In this document: one piece after another, positions 25,322 to 33,842 of the stretch
How the letters are laid out: each line of letters begins with the position of its first letter
How positions within the stretch are numbered: position 1 is the stretch's first letter
Source: Moorena sp. SIOASIH
GTDB taxonomy: Bacteria > Cyanobacteriota > Cyanobacteriia > Cyanobacteriales > Coleofasciculaceae
Length of the DNA stretch: 64,000 nucleotides
Direction: 5' to 3'
NCBI RefSeq assembly: GCF_010671925.1
Contig: NZ_JAAHIH010000006.1
Coordinates: forward strand, 682,001-746,000
Made by a program: the position numbers and the translations under genes
Notes under the pieces: model-generated
What the model was told of the DNA's origin: nothing
Seen by the model: only the letters and a program-made list of their open reading frames with translations
Database searches by the model: none

Positions 25322-25821
25322 TTTTGCTCTACCGTACTTGTTATGCTAAATAAACAGTTTGTAAGAGGGAACAGCGGATCTGGGAACAGGGAACAGGGAG
25401 CAGGGAGCAGGGAGCAGGGAGCAGGGAGCAGGTAACAGTGGGAATAGGCCGTATTCATAAAATTTTGTTAGTTGAATAGCAGAATTTTCCTGTCTTGATG
25501 CAGTCGCTCATGGGGAAACCACGCCAGTCGCTCATGGGGGAAACCCTCAAAACCGTAATGGTGCGTTTTCCGTAGGCGAATTAAATTCGCCACGGGTCGC
25601 ACCTCTGCATCGCTTGTACAGTAAGCTTTCTGAGTTTTTTAACTGGAACTTTAGCATAAAAGGTACTGAAGAACCTTTAATTTTTAAATAGAGTACCTAA
25701 ATAAATTGTGATAATTTTTTTTCCCTACTCCCTACTCCCTACTCCCTACTCCCTACTCCCTACTCCCTACTCCCTACTCCCTACTCCCTACTCCCTTTCC
25801 TAAAGTACTCAATCCTCACCA
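25322..25821. repeat. Repeat-filled spacer
   Basis: Contains GGGAGCA heptamers (about 25385-25435), a diverged CTTGATGCAGTCGCTCATGG repeat (25494-25615), and about eleven ACTCCCT heptamers (about 25724-25797). No gene or RNA seen. Confidence 0.8.
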
Positions 25822-26463
25822 CTAAGCACTAGCTAGGTCAACAGCTTTTAATTCCCCTTGCTTAAGAGTCCAGCAGCGGTCAGCAATAGGCAATAAATCC
25901 TTAGCATCGTGAGTCACCACTAGGAGTGTCCAATGGGTTTTGAGTTTTGCCAGCAGATTGACTAACTGTCTTCGCATAGACCAGTCTAATCCAGCGGTTG
26001 GTTCATCCAACATCAGTATATGGGGTTGACGAATCAGTTGTACTGCTAGAGCAAGGCGTCGCTGCTGACCACCACTCATAGCATGGGGTGAAGTATGCAG
26101 GGGGAAATCAGCCAGTCCCACTTCCCCCAAGGCATCATAAACCCTCTGTGACCCCAACTCTGGATGTCCCATCCGCAATTCTTCCAGGATAGTCTTACCA
26201 CAGAAATGCCGTTCTGGAAACTGAAACACTAATCCTGCCAGTTGGGGTAGGTGGTCGTTTGTGAGTTCGGTTTCTCCCCAAAAGATGTTTCCTGCCGTGG
26301 GCTGGGCTAATCCTGCCAAAATTTCCAATAATGTGCTTTTACCAGAACCACTAACACCAATCACTAGTCCCAATTCTTGTGGTGCTAGCTCTAGATTCAG
26401 ACCATTCAAGATCGGAGTCGAGCTAGCTGGTGGATGATAGGTTAAGTCTCTAAGATATAGCAT
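25822..26463 (-). CDS. Energy-coupling-factor/cobalt-type ABC ATPase
   Basis: Single ATPase domain of 213 residues. Walker A GVSGSGKST (about 36-44), LVFQFPERHF (the Q-loop type of CbiO/EcfA proteins), signature MSGGQQRRLALA, Walker B LMLDEPTAGLD and H-loop VTHDAKDL. The FPERHF string points to the ECF/CbiO branch. No T or S component is adjacent; BioY at 7102 is the only S component in the window, so partnership is speculative. Confidence 0.9.
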   Translation of the reverse strand: MLYLRDLTYHPPASSTPILNGLNLELAPQELGLVIGVSGSGKSTLLEILAGLAQPTAGNIFWGETELTNDHLPQLAGLVFQFPERHFCGKTILEELRMGHPELGSQRVYDALGEVGLADFPLHTSPHAMSGGQQRRLALAVQLIRQPHILMLDEPTAGLDWSMRRQLVNLLAKLKTHWTLLVVTHDAKDLLPIADRCWTLKQGELKAVDLASA

Positions 26464-26991
26464 TGCCTTTTGCCCACTCCTTCCCCTCTTCCAAGACTCC
26501 GGAGGTTTAAAAATTTCATAGACATTACTATTGTAAGCACTCAGCTATCAGGTATCAGCTATCAGCTATCAGGTATCAGCTATCAGCTATTAGCCTTTGG
26601 CCAAAGGCCACGTTAAGGTAACAGTTACAGTTTATGGGCTACACTCACACGACTGTTCGCGCAGCGTGCGCGTAGCGCAATCGGTGCTTTTGAATACAAT
26701 AAGCTGAACGCGCACGCGTGAGCTTTTAGCTCACGGCTGACGGCTGACGGCACCTCAAGCAGCGTGCGCGTAGCGCATATGCTGACTTACAACTGCCGTG
26801 TCGCGTTTCCTCCCCGGATTAAAATCGCGGGGCTACCACGCTCCCGCGTATTTCCGTGTAACTTCTGGTAAAATGGAGCATTGAAAAAGTGTTGCTTCGG
26901 CAGCATTCCCTTGCATAACGAGATGTTCTACATAACTCAAAATTAAATTCTTTGAGATGCAGGATAACGAAGTTGATTCTGACAACCTGAA
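26464..26991. repeat. Spacer with heptamer and palindromic repeats
   Basis: AGCTATC heptamers (about 26538-26590), the palindrome GCCTTTGGCCAAAGGC (about 26594-26609), TTCGCGCAGCGTGCGCGTAG repeats (about 26653 and 26757) and ACGGCTG heptamers. AT-rich near 26930-26990, probably the promoter for the multicopper oxidase. No gene. Confidence 0.7.
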
Positions 26992-28464
26992 ATGTTCCAT
27001 ACAAAAAACCTATTTCTCCGTCGGCCTCGTCATCGTATTATTGCAGCCATTATCCTTAGTCTTCTCGTCATTGGCTGCGTAATCACTGTAGATGCCTTGC
27101 TTAATGATGACCCGGCTGTAAAGATCACCACTGATGCGCCTGCAACTCATTCGCTCTTAGTCCCACCGTTGCTTGAACCCAGTATTGAAGATGGCATCGC
27201 TCACTATCAGCTCGATCTAGGGAGGTCATCCCATGACTTTGATCAGGCTCAGTTAACACCAACAATAGCCTACAACCAAGAAAGTCTCTTAGGTCCGACC
27301 CTACACCTTTACCAAGGTGATCAGGTTGTCATTGATGTCACCAATCATCTTGATGAAGACACAACAACTCATTGGCATGGTGCTGATGTCCCTGCGGAAG
27401 CGGATGGAGGCCCTCACAGCGTGATTCGACCCGACGAGACGTGGAAAGCTGAATTCAACGTCATTCAAGAAGCAGCGACCTTGTGGTATCATCCGCACCT
27501 AAAGGATCATACGGCTGAGCAGGTCTATCGGGGAGCTGCTGGTCTGATGATTATTGATGATGACAACCCTACATCTAGCCAACTTCCATCAACCTATGGA
27601 ATCGATGATATTCCAATCATTCTTCAAGACAGAGACTTTACGAAGGATGGCGAGCTAGATTTTACCCTCAGTAATAAAGGAAAAGGGTTTTTCTATCCTT
27701 ACTTAACCGTCAATGGTACCCTTGATCCATATATTAATGTTCCTGCTGGTCTTGTTCGGCTGCGCCTTCTCAACGGCAGTCAAGCCCGCCTCTACAAACT
27801 CAGTGTCGATTCCGGTAGGATGATAATGATTGCTTCTGAGGGTGGGTACTTGAACCAGCCTATTGCAATGGAGCAGATTATGATTTCTCCTGGTGATCGT
27901 GCTGAAATTATTGTCGATCTCAGCAATGTTGATCGATTGAATTTACTTGATGTTTCCTTTGGTCGAGTCCTAGAACTTCGGGCTGACAGGGCTTTAACAG
28001 CAGTGGCTGATCCCCTTCCATCCACACTAAACACCATTGAAAAAATAGATCCCAATGAAGTTGACCACAGCAGAGAGTTTGTCTTCGAGAAGGTTGGCAA
28101 AGGCTGGGGAATTAATGGCCAGCAGATGAAGCTGGCTCGAACTGATGATGTTATTCAGTTTGGGGATACTGAGCGTTGGACGCTGAGGTCTGTATCAGGA
28201 TCCCATGTCTTCCATGTACATCAAACCCAATTTCAAGTATTAGAGCGAAATGGTCACCCACCTGAACCCTATGAGCAAGGCTGGGAAGACAGCATTTTCT
28301 TCAAGGGAAAGGACACGGTTGTGATCCTAGCTCGTTTCAACACCTACATCAACCCAGATATCCCTTACATGCTTCACTGTCATATCCTTGATCATGAAGA
28401 TACAGGTATGATGAGCCAATTTAAAATTGTCAATCATCCCGAGAGAATTGAAGGAAGCACCTGA
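26992..28464 (+). CDS. Multicopper oxidase (CueO/BilA-like), exported
   Basis: Oxidises a substrate, possibly Cu(I), with reduction of oxygen to water in the periplasm. All four copper-binding blocks are present: HWHG (127-130), WYHPHLKDH (165-173), GSHVFHVHQTQF and MLHCHILDHEDTGMM with the Cys-His pair and the axial Met of the type 1 site. The N-terminus is a signal or membrane anchor with VIGC at residue 29, a possible lipobox. At 490 residues it is a three-domain enzyme. Met-rich copper-tolerance segments are not prominent, so bilirubin-oxidase-like activity is also possible. The TPR gene 149 bases downstream is unrelated in function. Confidence 0.92.
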   Translation: MFHTKNLFLRRPRHRIIAAIILSLLVIGCVITVDALLNDDPAVKITTDAPATHSLLVPPLLEPSIEDGIAHYQLDLGRSSHDFDQAQLTPTIAYNQESLLGPTLHLYQGDQVVIDVTNHLDEDTTTHWHGADVPAEADGGPHSVIRPDETWKAEFNVIQEAATLWYHPHLKDHTAEQVYRGAAGLMIIDDDNPTSSQLPSTYGIDDIPIILQDRDFTKDGELDFTLSNKGKGFFYPYLTVNGTLDPYINVPAGLVRLRLLNGSQARLYKLSVDSGRMIMIASEGGYLNQPIAMEQIMISPGDRAEIIVDLSNVDRLNLLDVSFGRVLELRADRALTAVADPLPSTLNTIEKIDPNEVDHSREFVFEKVGKGWGINGQQMKLARTDDVIQFGDTERWTLRSVSGSHVFHVHQTQFQVLERNGHPPEPYEQGWEDSIFFKGKDTVVILARFNTYINPDIPYMLHCHILDHEDTGMMSQFKIVNHPERIEGST

Positions 28465-28612
28465 CGCTTTTGCCCACTACTCCCAGAAAGTCAAAGGATC
28501 TGAAATCGTCCAGAAAGACACATCAAGTCCCCCAACTTCCGGTACCATGGAACCTGGCATCAAGTGGAACGTCAGTACTGGGTTAGTAGCATATATTTTT
28601 AATATTGCCAGA

Positions 28613-29566
28613 ATGACGATGAAGCAACGGTTTCGAGCACCAAAACGGATAGTTAAAGCCTGTGTCAGCACAGCAGTTGTATTAATCGGTTTATGGGGAA
28701 TGCCCACCTTGGCAGCTGACCCCTTTCGCGACAGTAATCCTCGGAACATTGATGACACTGTTCAAGATGCTTTTGACTTCTTCTTCAAGGAGGGAAACTA
28801 TAAACAGGCTGAAGCTTATCTAAAAAAATCGGAATCTAGGCAGTCTAAAGAACCCATGACCTATGCTATGTTATCATCTTTAGCTTACTTAGATCAAGAT
28901 TGGGAAACCTTCAAGAGCTACGGCACTAAAACTCTTAATACTGCTCAGGAAATGATTGCCTCTGATCCCTTGCGGGGTAATCTCTACACAGCAGTCGGTT
29001 ATTTTTTGGAAGGGGCTTACGATTTTGAAAAAGAAGGTCCCATCAGCGCCTTGACTAAATTACAGAAAGTTTTTGAATATCTGGATGAAGCAAAGGAAAT
29101 TGATCCTAATGACCCAGAGCTAAACTTGATTACAGGCTACATGGATTTAATGTTAGCTGTAAATTTACCATTTTCTGACCCATCTCAAGCCATTGACAAG
29201 TTAGAAACCTATGCTTTCCCCTCTTATTTAGCCTATCGAGGCATTGCTGTAGGATATCGAGATTTAAAGCAATATTCTAAGGCAATAGACTATGTAGACC
29301 GGTCAATGGAAACAACACCAAGCAACCCAGATGTACTTTACCTTAAAGCACAAATTTTGCGAAAACTGGGGCAGGAGGAAGAAAGTTTAGATTTTTTTAA
29401 CAAAGCTTTAGAAAAACAGAATCAACTGCCAAAACGCCACGCTGCCCAAATTACTTACGAGCAGTGCAAACTTGAAAATAAACTCACAGATGGGAATAGG
29501 AATTGCTCCAAGGAACGGAATCGCATCCGGAAGCGGGGAACAGACGTGGCTCAGAAGGATGACTAA
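28613..29566 (+). CDS. Sll0314/Alr1548-type TPR protein, exported
   Basis: A cyanobacterial family of secreted TPR proteins of unknown role. I start at ATG 28613 (MTMKQRF), because it begins a normal signal peptide (KRIVKACVSTAVVLIGLWG, cut after TLAA) and the mature part DPFRDSN. The open frame reaches back to 28427 and overlaps the oxidase gene, but that part has no features. Helical repeats include KEGNYKQAEAYLKKSE, PMTYAMLSSLAYLDQDWETF, LLTKLQKVFEYLDEAKEIDP-like and KQYSKAIDYVDRSMETTP. The tail is basic (RNRIRKRG). It is followed at once by a heptamer repeat block. Confidence 0.85.
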   Translation: MTMKQRFRAPKRIVKACVSTAVVLIGLWGMPTLAADPFRDSNPRNIDDTVQDAFDFFFKEGNYKQAEAYLKKSESRQSKEPMTYAMLSSLAYLDQDWETFKSYGTKTLNTAQEMIASDPLRGNLYTAVGYFLEGAYDFEKEGPISALTKLQKVFEYLDEAKEIDPNDPELNLITGYMDLMLAVNLPFSDPSQAIDKLETYAFPSYLAYRGIAVGYRDLKQYSKAIDYVDRSMETTPSNPDVLYLKAQILRKLGQEEESLDFFNKALEKQNQLPKRHAAQITYEQCKLENKLTDGNRNCSKERNRIRKRGTDVAQKDD

Positions 29567-29573
29567 GTTTACT

Positions 29574-29730
29574 GTTGAAGGTTGAAGGTTTAAGGTTGAA
29601 GGTTGAAGGTTGAAGGTTGAAGGTTGCAGGTTGCAGGTTGCAGGTTGCAGGTTGCAGGTTGCAGGTTGAAGGTTGCAGGTTGAAGGTTGCAGGTTGCAGG
29701 TTGAAGGTTGCAGGTTGCAGGTTGCAGGTT
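29574..29730. repeat. Heptamer tandem repeat (AGGTTGA/AGGTTGC), about 22 units
   Basis: Units AGGTTGA and AGGTTGC follow one another without spacers directly after the TPR gene. The same words, rearranged into 15-nt units, occur inside mfd and menD. Confidence 0.92.
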
Positions 29731-29760
29731 AACTGTAAACAGTTAACTGTAATATTTTTG
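29728..29760 (+). terminator. Possible terminator hairpin
   Basis: GTTAACTGT and ACAGTTAAC form 9-base arms (29728-29736 and 29739-29747) around AA, followed by AATATTTTT. It could end the TPR transcript; the tiny formal loop would open to about four bases. Confidence 0.5.
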
Positions 29761-29927
29761 TAAGCATATGCGCTACGCGCATATGCTGACGGCTGACGGC
29801 TGACGGCTGACATATTTTTTCAAAAAACAGTAAGGGCATTCCTTGTCGGTCCTCCTATGGCAATCCTATAGGATTCGTGAACAATGACAGGTCTTACTCA
29901 GAAATCAGAACTCAAAACTTAGAACTC

Positions 29928-30040
29928 ATATCATGTCAGGATAATTACCTTTAATAAAAATCTGCCCCATCTCCCCATCTCCCCATCTCCCCATCTCCCC
30001 ACCCTCCCCTAGATTATGGGTATTCAACCAGACTTGATAT
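29928..30040. mobile_element. MITE family 2, copy b (inverted)
   Basis: The left end ATATCATGTCAGGATAATTA and the right end, read inward, ATATCAAGTCTGGTTGAATA, flank CATCTCCC-type octamer repeats. It is the reverse orientation of copy a at 22518. Confidence 0.7.
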
Positions 30041-30066
30041 CAGGACTATGTTTAACGGAAGTATTT

Positions 30067-30095
30067 TTCAAGAGTGAATCTTGATCAGGTATAAT
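30067..30095 (+). promoter_or_regulatory. Sigma70-type promoter candidate
   Basis: TTCAAG (30067-30072), a 17-base spacer and TATAAT (30090-30095) lie 36 bases before the gene at 30131 and just outside the family-2 MITE. Confidence 0.6.
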
Positions 30096-30130
30096 CCCTG
30101 TGTTAAAGAGTTCAGGATTGTCCTTGACTT

Positions 30131-30457
30131 ATGGTTCGCCTCAAGATAGTTAACAAGTTCGATAGCAGTTTTGTCCTAGCTCCAGAAGCCCGAGACCAGT
30201 TATTTGCTTTACTAACCGGGGAAAACTTCTTGGCTCAAGTAGCTGAAGCGGCTCAAGCGGAAAGGGTTGAGTTTACTGAATTACTGTTTCAACCAGTTCC
30301 CTACACCACTTCAACCCCTAAGGGAATGCCAGCGGAATATGAGCAGTATCACCAATCTGATGACTATATCATCATTAATGTACCTCCTAACTTCATGTTC
30401 AAAGCCAAAATCTTTAATCCCAGTCGCCTGTGTGGGATTTATCGCAAATTTCAATAA
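30131..30457 (+). CDS. Hypothetical protein (108 aa)
   Basis: I do not recognise the family. It is soluble, with MVRLKIVNKFDSSFVLAPEARD at the start, an alpha-helical stretch (LLTGENFLAQVAEAAQAERV) and a beta-like end (DDYIIINVPPNFMFKAKIF). A promoter-like pair sits 36 bases upstream, which supports it as a real gene. The GIY-YIG-like gene follows 37 bases later on the same strand, so it may be the first gene of a three-gene transcript with carA. Homologue search would decide whether it is full length. Confidence 0.6.
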   Translation: MVRLKIVNKFDSSFVLAPEARDQLFALLTGENFLAQVAEAAQAERVEFTELLFQPVPYTTSTPKGMPAEYEQYHQSDDYIIINVPPNFMFKAKIFNPSRLCGIYRKFQ

Positions 30458-30493
30458 AATTGAGTTTTTAATCTTATTTTTTAATCCCATCCC

Positions 30494-31036
30494 ATGCTCA
30501 CCTCTGATAATCAAATTCCATCTCTGAAGGATTTAGAATTTATTCCCTATCTGGATGAAACGGGAAATCTACCAGAATATTTACAAAAAAAAATTGGTGT
30601 ATACGCAATTTTTGACCAGGATAAAACCCTTAAATTTGTGAATTATTCCCGAGATGTATATATCAGCATCAAACAACATTTAGTTCGTCAGCCTCACTCC
30701 TGCTATTGGCTAAAACTAGAAACCATTGAAAAACCTGACCGGAGTCGATTAGAAACGATTCGTAAGGCATGGATTGAAGAGAATGGTGTGATCCCGGTGG
30801 GAAATGGAGAGCAGGAAAATCTCTGGAGTCAGCCGATTGATGCTAAACCGACAATGACTGAAGCAGAGCAATTAGACTATGAGCAAAGTGAGGAATTAGC
30901 AAAAATGAAGATTCTCAAGAAAATTGCTCGGAGAGTTGAAGCTAAAATTAAAGATGAGCTAGAATCCCGAGGGGTAAAGACTGAAATTCGCTTCAATCCT
31001 AAGCTTAAAGAAAAGGGTTTACTTGACATAAAATGA
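30494..31036 (+). CDS. GIY-YIG-like protein, degenerate
   Basis: The N-terminal half resembles GIY-YIG nucleases as found in cyanobacteria: KKIGVYAIFD in place of GIY, then KTLKFVNYSRDVYISIKQHLVRQP in the YIG position (read from about residue 44). Key residues differ (GVY and VNYS), so nuclease activity is doubtful. The C-terminal half is a charged helix (EEQLDYEQSEELAKMKILKK-like) and a basic tail. The stop codon overlaps the carA start (ATGA, 4 bases), so translation is coupled to carA. Confidence 0.75.
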   Translation: MLTSDNQIPSLKDLEFIPYLDETGNLPEYLQKKIGVYAIFDQDKTLKFVNYSRDVYISIKQHLVRQPHSCYWLKLETIEKPDRSRLETIRKAWIEENGVIPVGNGEQENLWSQPIDAKPTMTEAEQLDYEQSEELAKMKILKKIARRVEAKIKDELESRGVKTEIRFNPKLKEKGLLDIK

Positions 31037-32181
31037 CTATCTCAACGGCTCATCCAGCTCTGCTAGTTCTCGCTGATGGCACAACTTACCAAGGCTGGTC
31101 TTTCGGAGCGACTGGTACAACCATTGGTGAAGTAGTGTTTAACACTGCTATGACGGGTTATCAAGAGGTGGTGACAGATCCCAGCTACTGCGGTCAAATT
31201 GTGACCTTCACCTATCCAGAATTAGGCAATACTGGTGTTAACCCGTCCGATGAAGAATCTGCTCATCCTCAAATCCGAGGCGCAATTGCCCGTAATATCT
31301 GTTACCGTCCCAGTAACTGGCGTTCTACCCAGTCCTTGCCCGATTATCTCGCAGAACACAACATCCCAGGAATTTACGGCATTGATACAAGGGCATTAAC
31401 CCGCAAAATACGCTCCATTGGTGCGATAAACGGTGCCATTTCCACAGAAATCCTTGACTCCGCTGAGTTATTGTCCCAAGTGCAAGCGGCTCCGAGTATG
31501 GCAGGATTAAATCTAGTTAAAGAAGTGAGCACTGACGAGGTTTACGAATGGTCTGATCCTACGGAAGCCAATTGGGAGTTCGGTCCTGGGGTTGATGGGC
31601 AGGAATTGGAAAAGCGTTTGACAGTTGTTGCTATCGATTTCGGCATCAAACGTAATATTCTCAAGCGTCTAGCTAGCTACAATTGTCGGGTAATTGTCGT
31701 CCCTGCTAATACACCGCCAGAAGAAATTGCTAAGTATAATCCCGATGGGATATTTCTGTCCAATGGACCAGGGGATCCGGCTGTAGTACTCGAAGGCATC
31801 TCAACCACCAAAGCCTTATTGGAGCGTCAGCAACCTATTTTTGGCATCTGCATGGGACATCAGATTCTTGGTCTTGCCCTAGGAGCCCAGACCTTTAAAC
31901 TTAAATTTGGTCACCGAGGTTTGAATCACCCAGCCGGTTTGCAGCAAATGGTCGAAATTACTAGCCAAAACCATGGTTTTGCTATTGATCCCGATACCTT
32001 AGGCAGGGAGGTGGAAATTACTCACCTAAATCTGAATGACCGCACTGTGGCAGGGTTGCGTCACAAATCCTTACCGTTCTTCTCAGTACAGTATCACCCT
32101 GAGGCTAGTCCTGGTCCTCACGATGCTGACTATTTATTTCAGCAGTTTGTCGAACTTATGCGTTCGCGTAGCGTGGCCTAG
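31033..32181 (+). CDS. carA: Carbamoyl-phosphate synthase small subunit (glutaminase)
   Basis: Hydrolyses glutamine and passes ammonia to CarB for carbamoyl phosphate, used in arginine and pyrimidine synthesis. N-terminal CarA domain: ADGTTYQGWSFGATG, NTAMTGYQEVVTDPSY, GIDTRALTRKIR. The class I glutaminase half has the nucleophile Cys273 in GICMGHQILGLALG, SNGPGDP and the His/Glu pair in YHPEASPGPHD. At 382 residues it is full length. The last residues (MRSRSVA) are written by a GCGTTCGCGTAGCGTGGCC repeat, and the TAG stop is the edge of a small mobile element (32179). No carB nearby. Confidence 0.95.
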   Translation: MTISTAHPALLVLADGTTYQGWSFGATGTTIGEVVFNTAMTGYQEVVTDPSYCGQIVTFTYPELGNTGVNPSDEESAHPQIRGAIARNICYRPSNWRSTQSLPDYLAEHNIPGIYGIDTRALTRKIRSIGAINGAISTEILDSAELLSQVQAAPSMAGLNLVKEVSTDEVYEWSDPTEANWEFGPGVDGQELEKRLTVVAIDFGIKRNILKRLASYNCRVIVVPANTPPEEIAKYNPDGIFLSNGPGDPAVVLEGISTTKALLERQQPIFGICMGHQILGLALGAQTFKLKFGHRGLNHPAGLQQMVEITSQNHGFAIDPDTLGREVEITHLNLNDRTVAGLRHKSLPFFSVQYHPEASPGPHDADYLFQQFVELMRSRSVA

Positions 32182-32314
32182 GGCGTGTTTTCAAAGTTTT
32201 CCGCAAGATTATGTACCCCCCCAGCCCCCCTTAAAAAAGGGGGGAGCCATACTCAAAGTCCCCTTTTTTTAAGGGGGATAATGGGGGATCTCTGAGGCAA
32301 GAAGACACGCCCTA
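32179..32314. mobile_element. MITE-like element with TAGGGCGTGT ends
   Basis: Inverted ends TAGGGCGTGT and ACACGCCCTA (32179-32188 and 32305-32314) enclose CCCCCCTTAAAAAAGGGGGG and a TTAAGGGGGATAATGGGGG stretch. GCC occurs outside the left end and GGC outside the right, so the ends may extend to GCCTAGGGCGTGT. No ORF. Confidence 0.75.
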
Positions 32315-32446
32315 GGCTCTTGACTAGAAACTGATTGATTCTGCGAGGGTTTGCGTTCGCGTAGCGTGGCCTAGAGCCAATCGCGTGACTCGCTTAGCGG
32401 CGACCCAGGAGCATCGCGCCCAATAGTCAATGCCAAACCCCAACTG

Positions 32447-32592
32447 TAGGGTGACCGGGTGTGGGACTATAAAGCACGCCCCTGCATTGCCAGCAAACCA
32501 AGAAATCGGCTTGCTTGCTTCAGCAGTTATGATTAATCGGTTAAAATTACGGCTGGCTTAATTTTACCCTATCCCCACATCCGGTCACCCTA
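32447..32592. mobile_element. MITE-like element with TAGGGTGACCGG ends
   Basis: Ends TAGGGTGACCGGGTGTGGG and, read inward, TAGGGTGACCGGATGTGGG, 18 of 19 identical, with a 146-base body and no ORF. A half copy of the same end lies at 37204-37222. It precedes the STAS gene. Confidence 0.75.
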
Positions 32593-32737
32593 CCCCCCAA
32601 ACTCTGATACTGTTGTATAATGTGAAATTGACGTTGTTTTAGCCCTTTGAGGTGCTAACCAACAAACCAAGCTATGGTGATACGGCGCGTGCTATAAACG
32701 GTAGTCAAGTCACCGCTCTGCTGTCACAGTAGTCAAC

Positions 32738-32766
32738 TTGACAGTAGAAGTATTAGATTATTTATA
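32738..32766 (+). promoter_or_regulatory. Promoter of the STAS gene
   Basis: TTGACA (32738-32743), a 17-base spacer and TTTATA (32761-32766). A transcript from here would start about ten bases before the AGGAGG Shine-Dalgarno at 32783. Confidence 0.65.
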
Positions 32767-32793
32767 TTTATAAGCTATATCTAGGAGGGTGTT

Positions 32794-33162
32794 ATTCCTG
32801 AACCACTAACCCTTACAGTCAGTTTAAGGGGCACTCGCCAAGTCGAGTCAAATTATCAAATTTTCCGCCTTACTGGATTGCTAGATGCCTTTTCGGAATC
32901 TATTTTCCGTAACGTCATTGGCAACTGTATTGATGAAGGTCCAGCGGATATTATTCTGGACTTATCTAAAATTGATTTTGTCGATAGCTCTGGTTTGGGT
33001 GCTTTGGTGCAGCTAGTGAAGAAAGCTCAAAATTCTGAGGGAAGTTTACAAGTCGTGACCAATCCCCGGGTGACTCAAACTGTGAAACTAGTGCGCCTAG
33101 AAAAATTTCTCTCTCTGCAAGAGTCTCTCACCATAGCTGTGGAGAACGTCAAGGGTAAATGA
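32794..33162 (+). CDS. STAS-domain anti-sigma factor antagonist, probable ATT start
   Basis: A single STAS domain of 122 residues; such proteins act as phosphorylation-controlled antagonists in partner switching. The phosphorylatable-serine block is DLSKIDFVDSSGLGALVQLV. The only usual start codon in frame is a TTG at 32878, which would remove the first beta-strands (LTLTVSLRGTRQVESNYQIF, read upstream of it). The frame is open back to a stop at 32782, immediately followed by AGGAGGG and, 5 bases later, ATT at 32794. I therefore place the start at ATT, as known for infC. No partner kinase gene is adjacent. Confidence 0.85.
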   Translation: MPEPLTLTVSLRGTRQVESNYQIFRLTGLLDAFSESIFRNVIGNCIDEGPADIILDLSKIDFVDSSGLGALVQLVKKAQNSEGSLQVVTNPRVTQTVKLVRLEKFLSLQESLTIAVENVKGK

Positions 33163-33239
33163 CAAAATCGTTGGTGATGGCGGGGGCAAAACCCGCCTTC
33201 ACTTTCTGAGCATTGGGGAATCGGTGAGAGTTGAGTGTG

Positions 33240-33740
33240 ATTGACACTCCCCGCCTTGAAAGAGCGGGGATTCCTAGATCAACGAGCCGCCTTAAACCGC
33301 CGAGTTCTAATCTTTGACGCCGCCAAAAACTAGACAATACTTAAACCAAAAACCCGTCAAGACCAAGTTCTCAGTTAATTCACGACAGACCCAGAGGGCG
33401 ATTCTCACGGTAGCGTTTGGTTACTTGCTAGGAAGTGCATGTGCATAGTCCGTTTCCTTCCATTTCACCTGGTTTCGGTGTGCCCCACCGTACCGTTTTT
33501 CTCTCAAGTTGTGATTTGTCTGGGTTCACACGCCAACGGTTAATTGACGGTTGGGTTTTTAAGGAGGATTTTCCCTGCCCTCCGAGCATTACTACTTTCA
33601 GGTCGATAAGTTACGGGTCTCTCTCCCGGCTCAGCCTGCGGTTTTTCAGCCTGTGCTCTATACTCCCAGTATACTCTGGCGCTAGGAAAATGTCAACAAA
33701 AAAGCCGTCTGCCGAAGGACGGGGCTTTAAACCCAAAATT
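33240..33740 (-). mobile_element. IS200/IS605-like deletion derivative without tnpB
   Basis: Read on the minus strand: a T-run hairpin (AAAGCCCCGTCC, AGACGGCTTTTTT), a consensus promoter, a leader of several hundred bases, then a right end with the hairpin AATCCCCGCTC, CAAGGCGGGGAGTGTCAA. That right end looks like the usual terminus of cyanobacterial tnpB elements, as I remember them. No TnpA or TnpB reading frame remains. The exact ends are not certain. Confidence 0.5.
33668..33696 (-). promoter_or_regulatory. Consensus promoter inside the IS-like element
   Basis: Minus strand TTGACA (33696-33691), 17-base spacer and TATACT (33673-33668). The transcript would run leftward through the element, antisense and toward the STAS gene's 3' end. 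Confidence 0.75.
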
Positions 33741-33842
33741 TTGGTAACTTGCCTTTTAGTCAATGTATTGAATACTCGAAGCAGAAATTGTGGAAGGATG
33801 TGAAATTTGGTCTAATCAACAAAAGACAGTAATACCCCAAAG

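Noticed and set aside
26819..27004. Minus-strand ORF of 61 codons
   Set aside because: Lies in the promoter region of the multicopper oxidase and has no coding character.
28427..28612. N-terminal extension of the TPR protein
   Set aside because: Overlaps the multicopper oxidase gene and precedes a proper signal peptide beginning at 28613.
33435..33803. ORF of 122 codons
   Set aside because: Lies antisense within the IS200/IS605-like element and crosses its promoter; composition is not protein-like.
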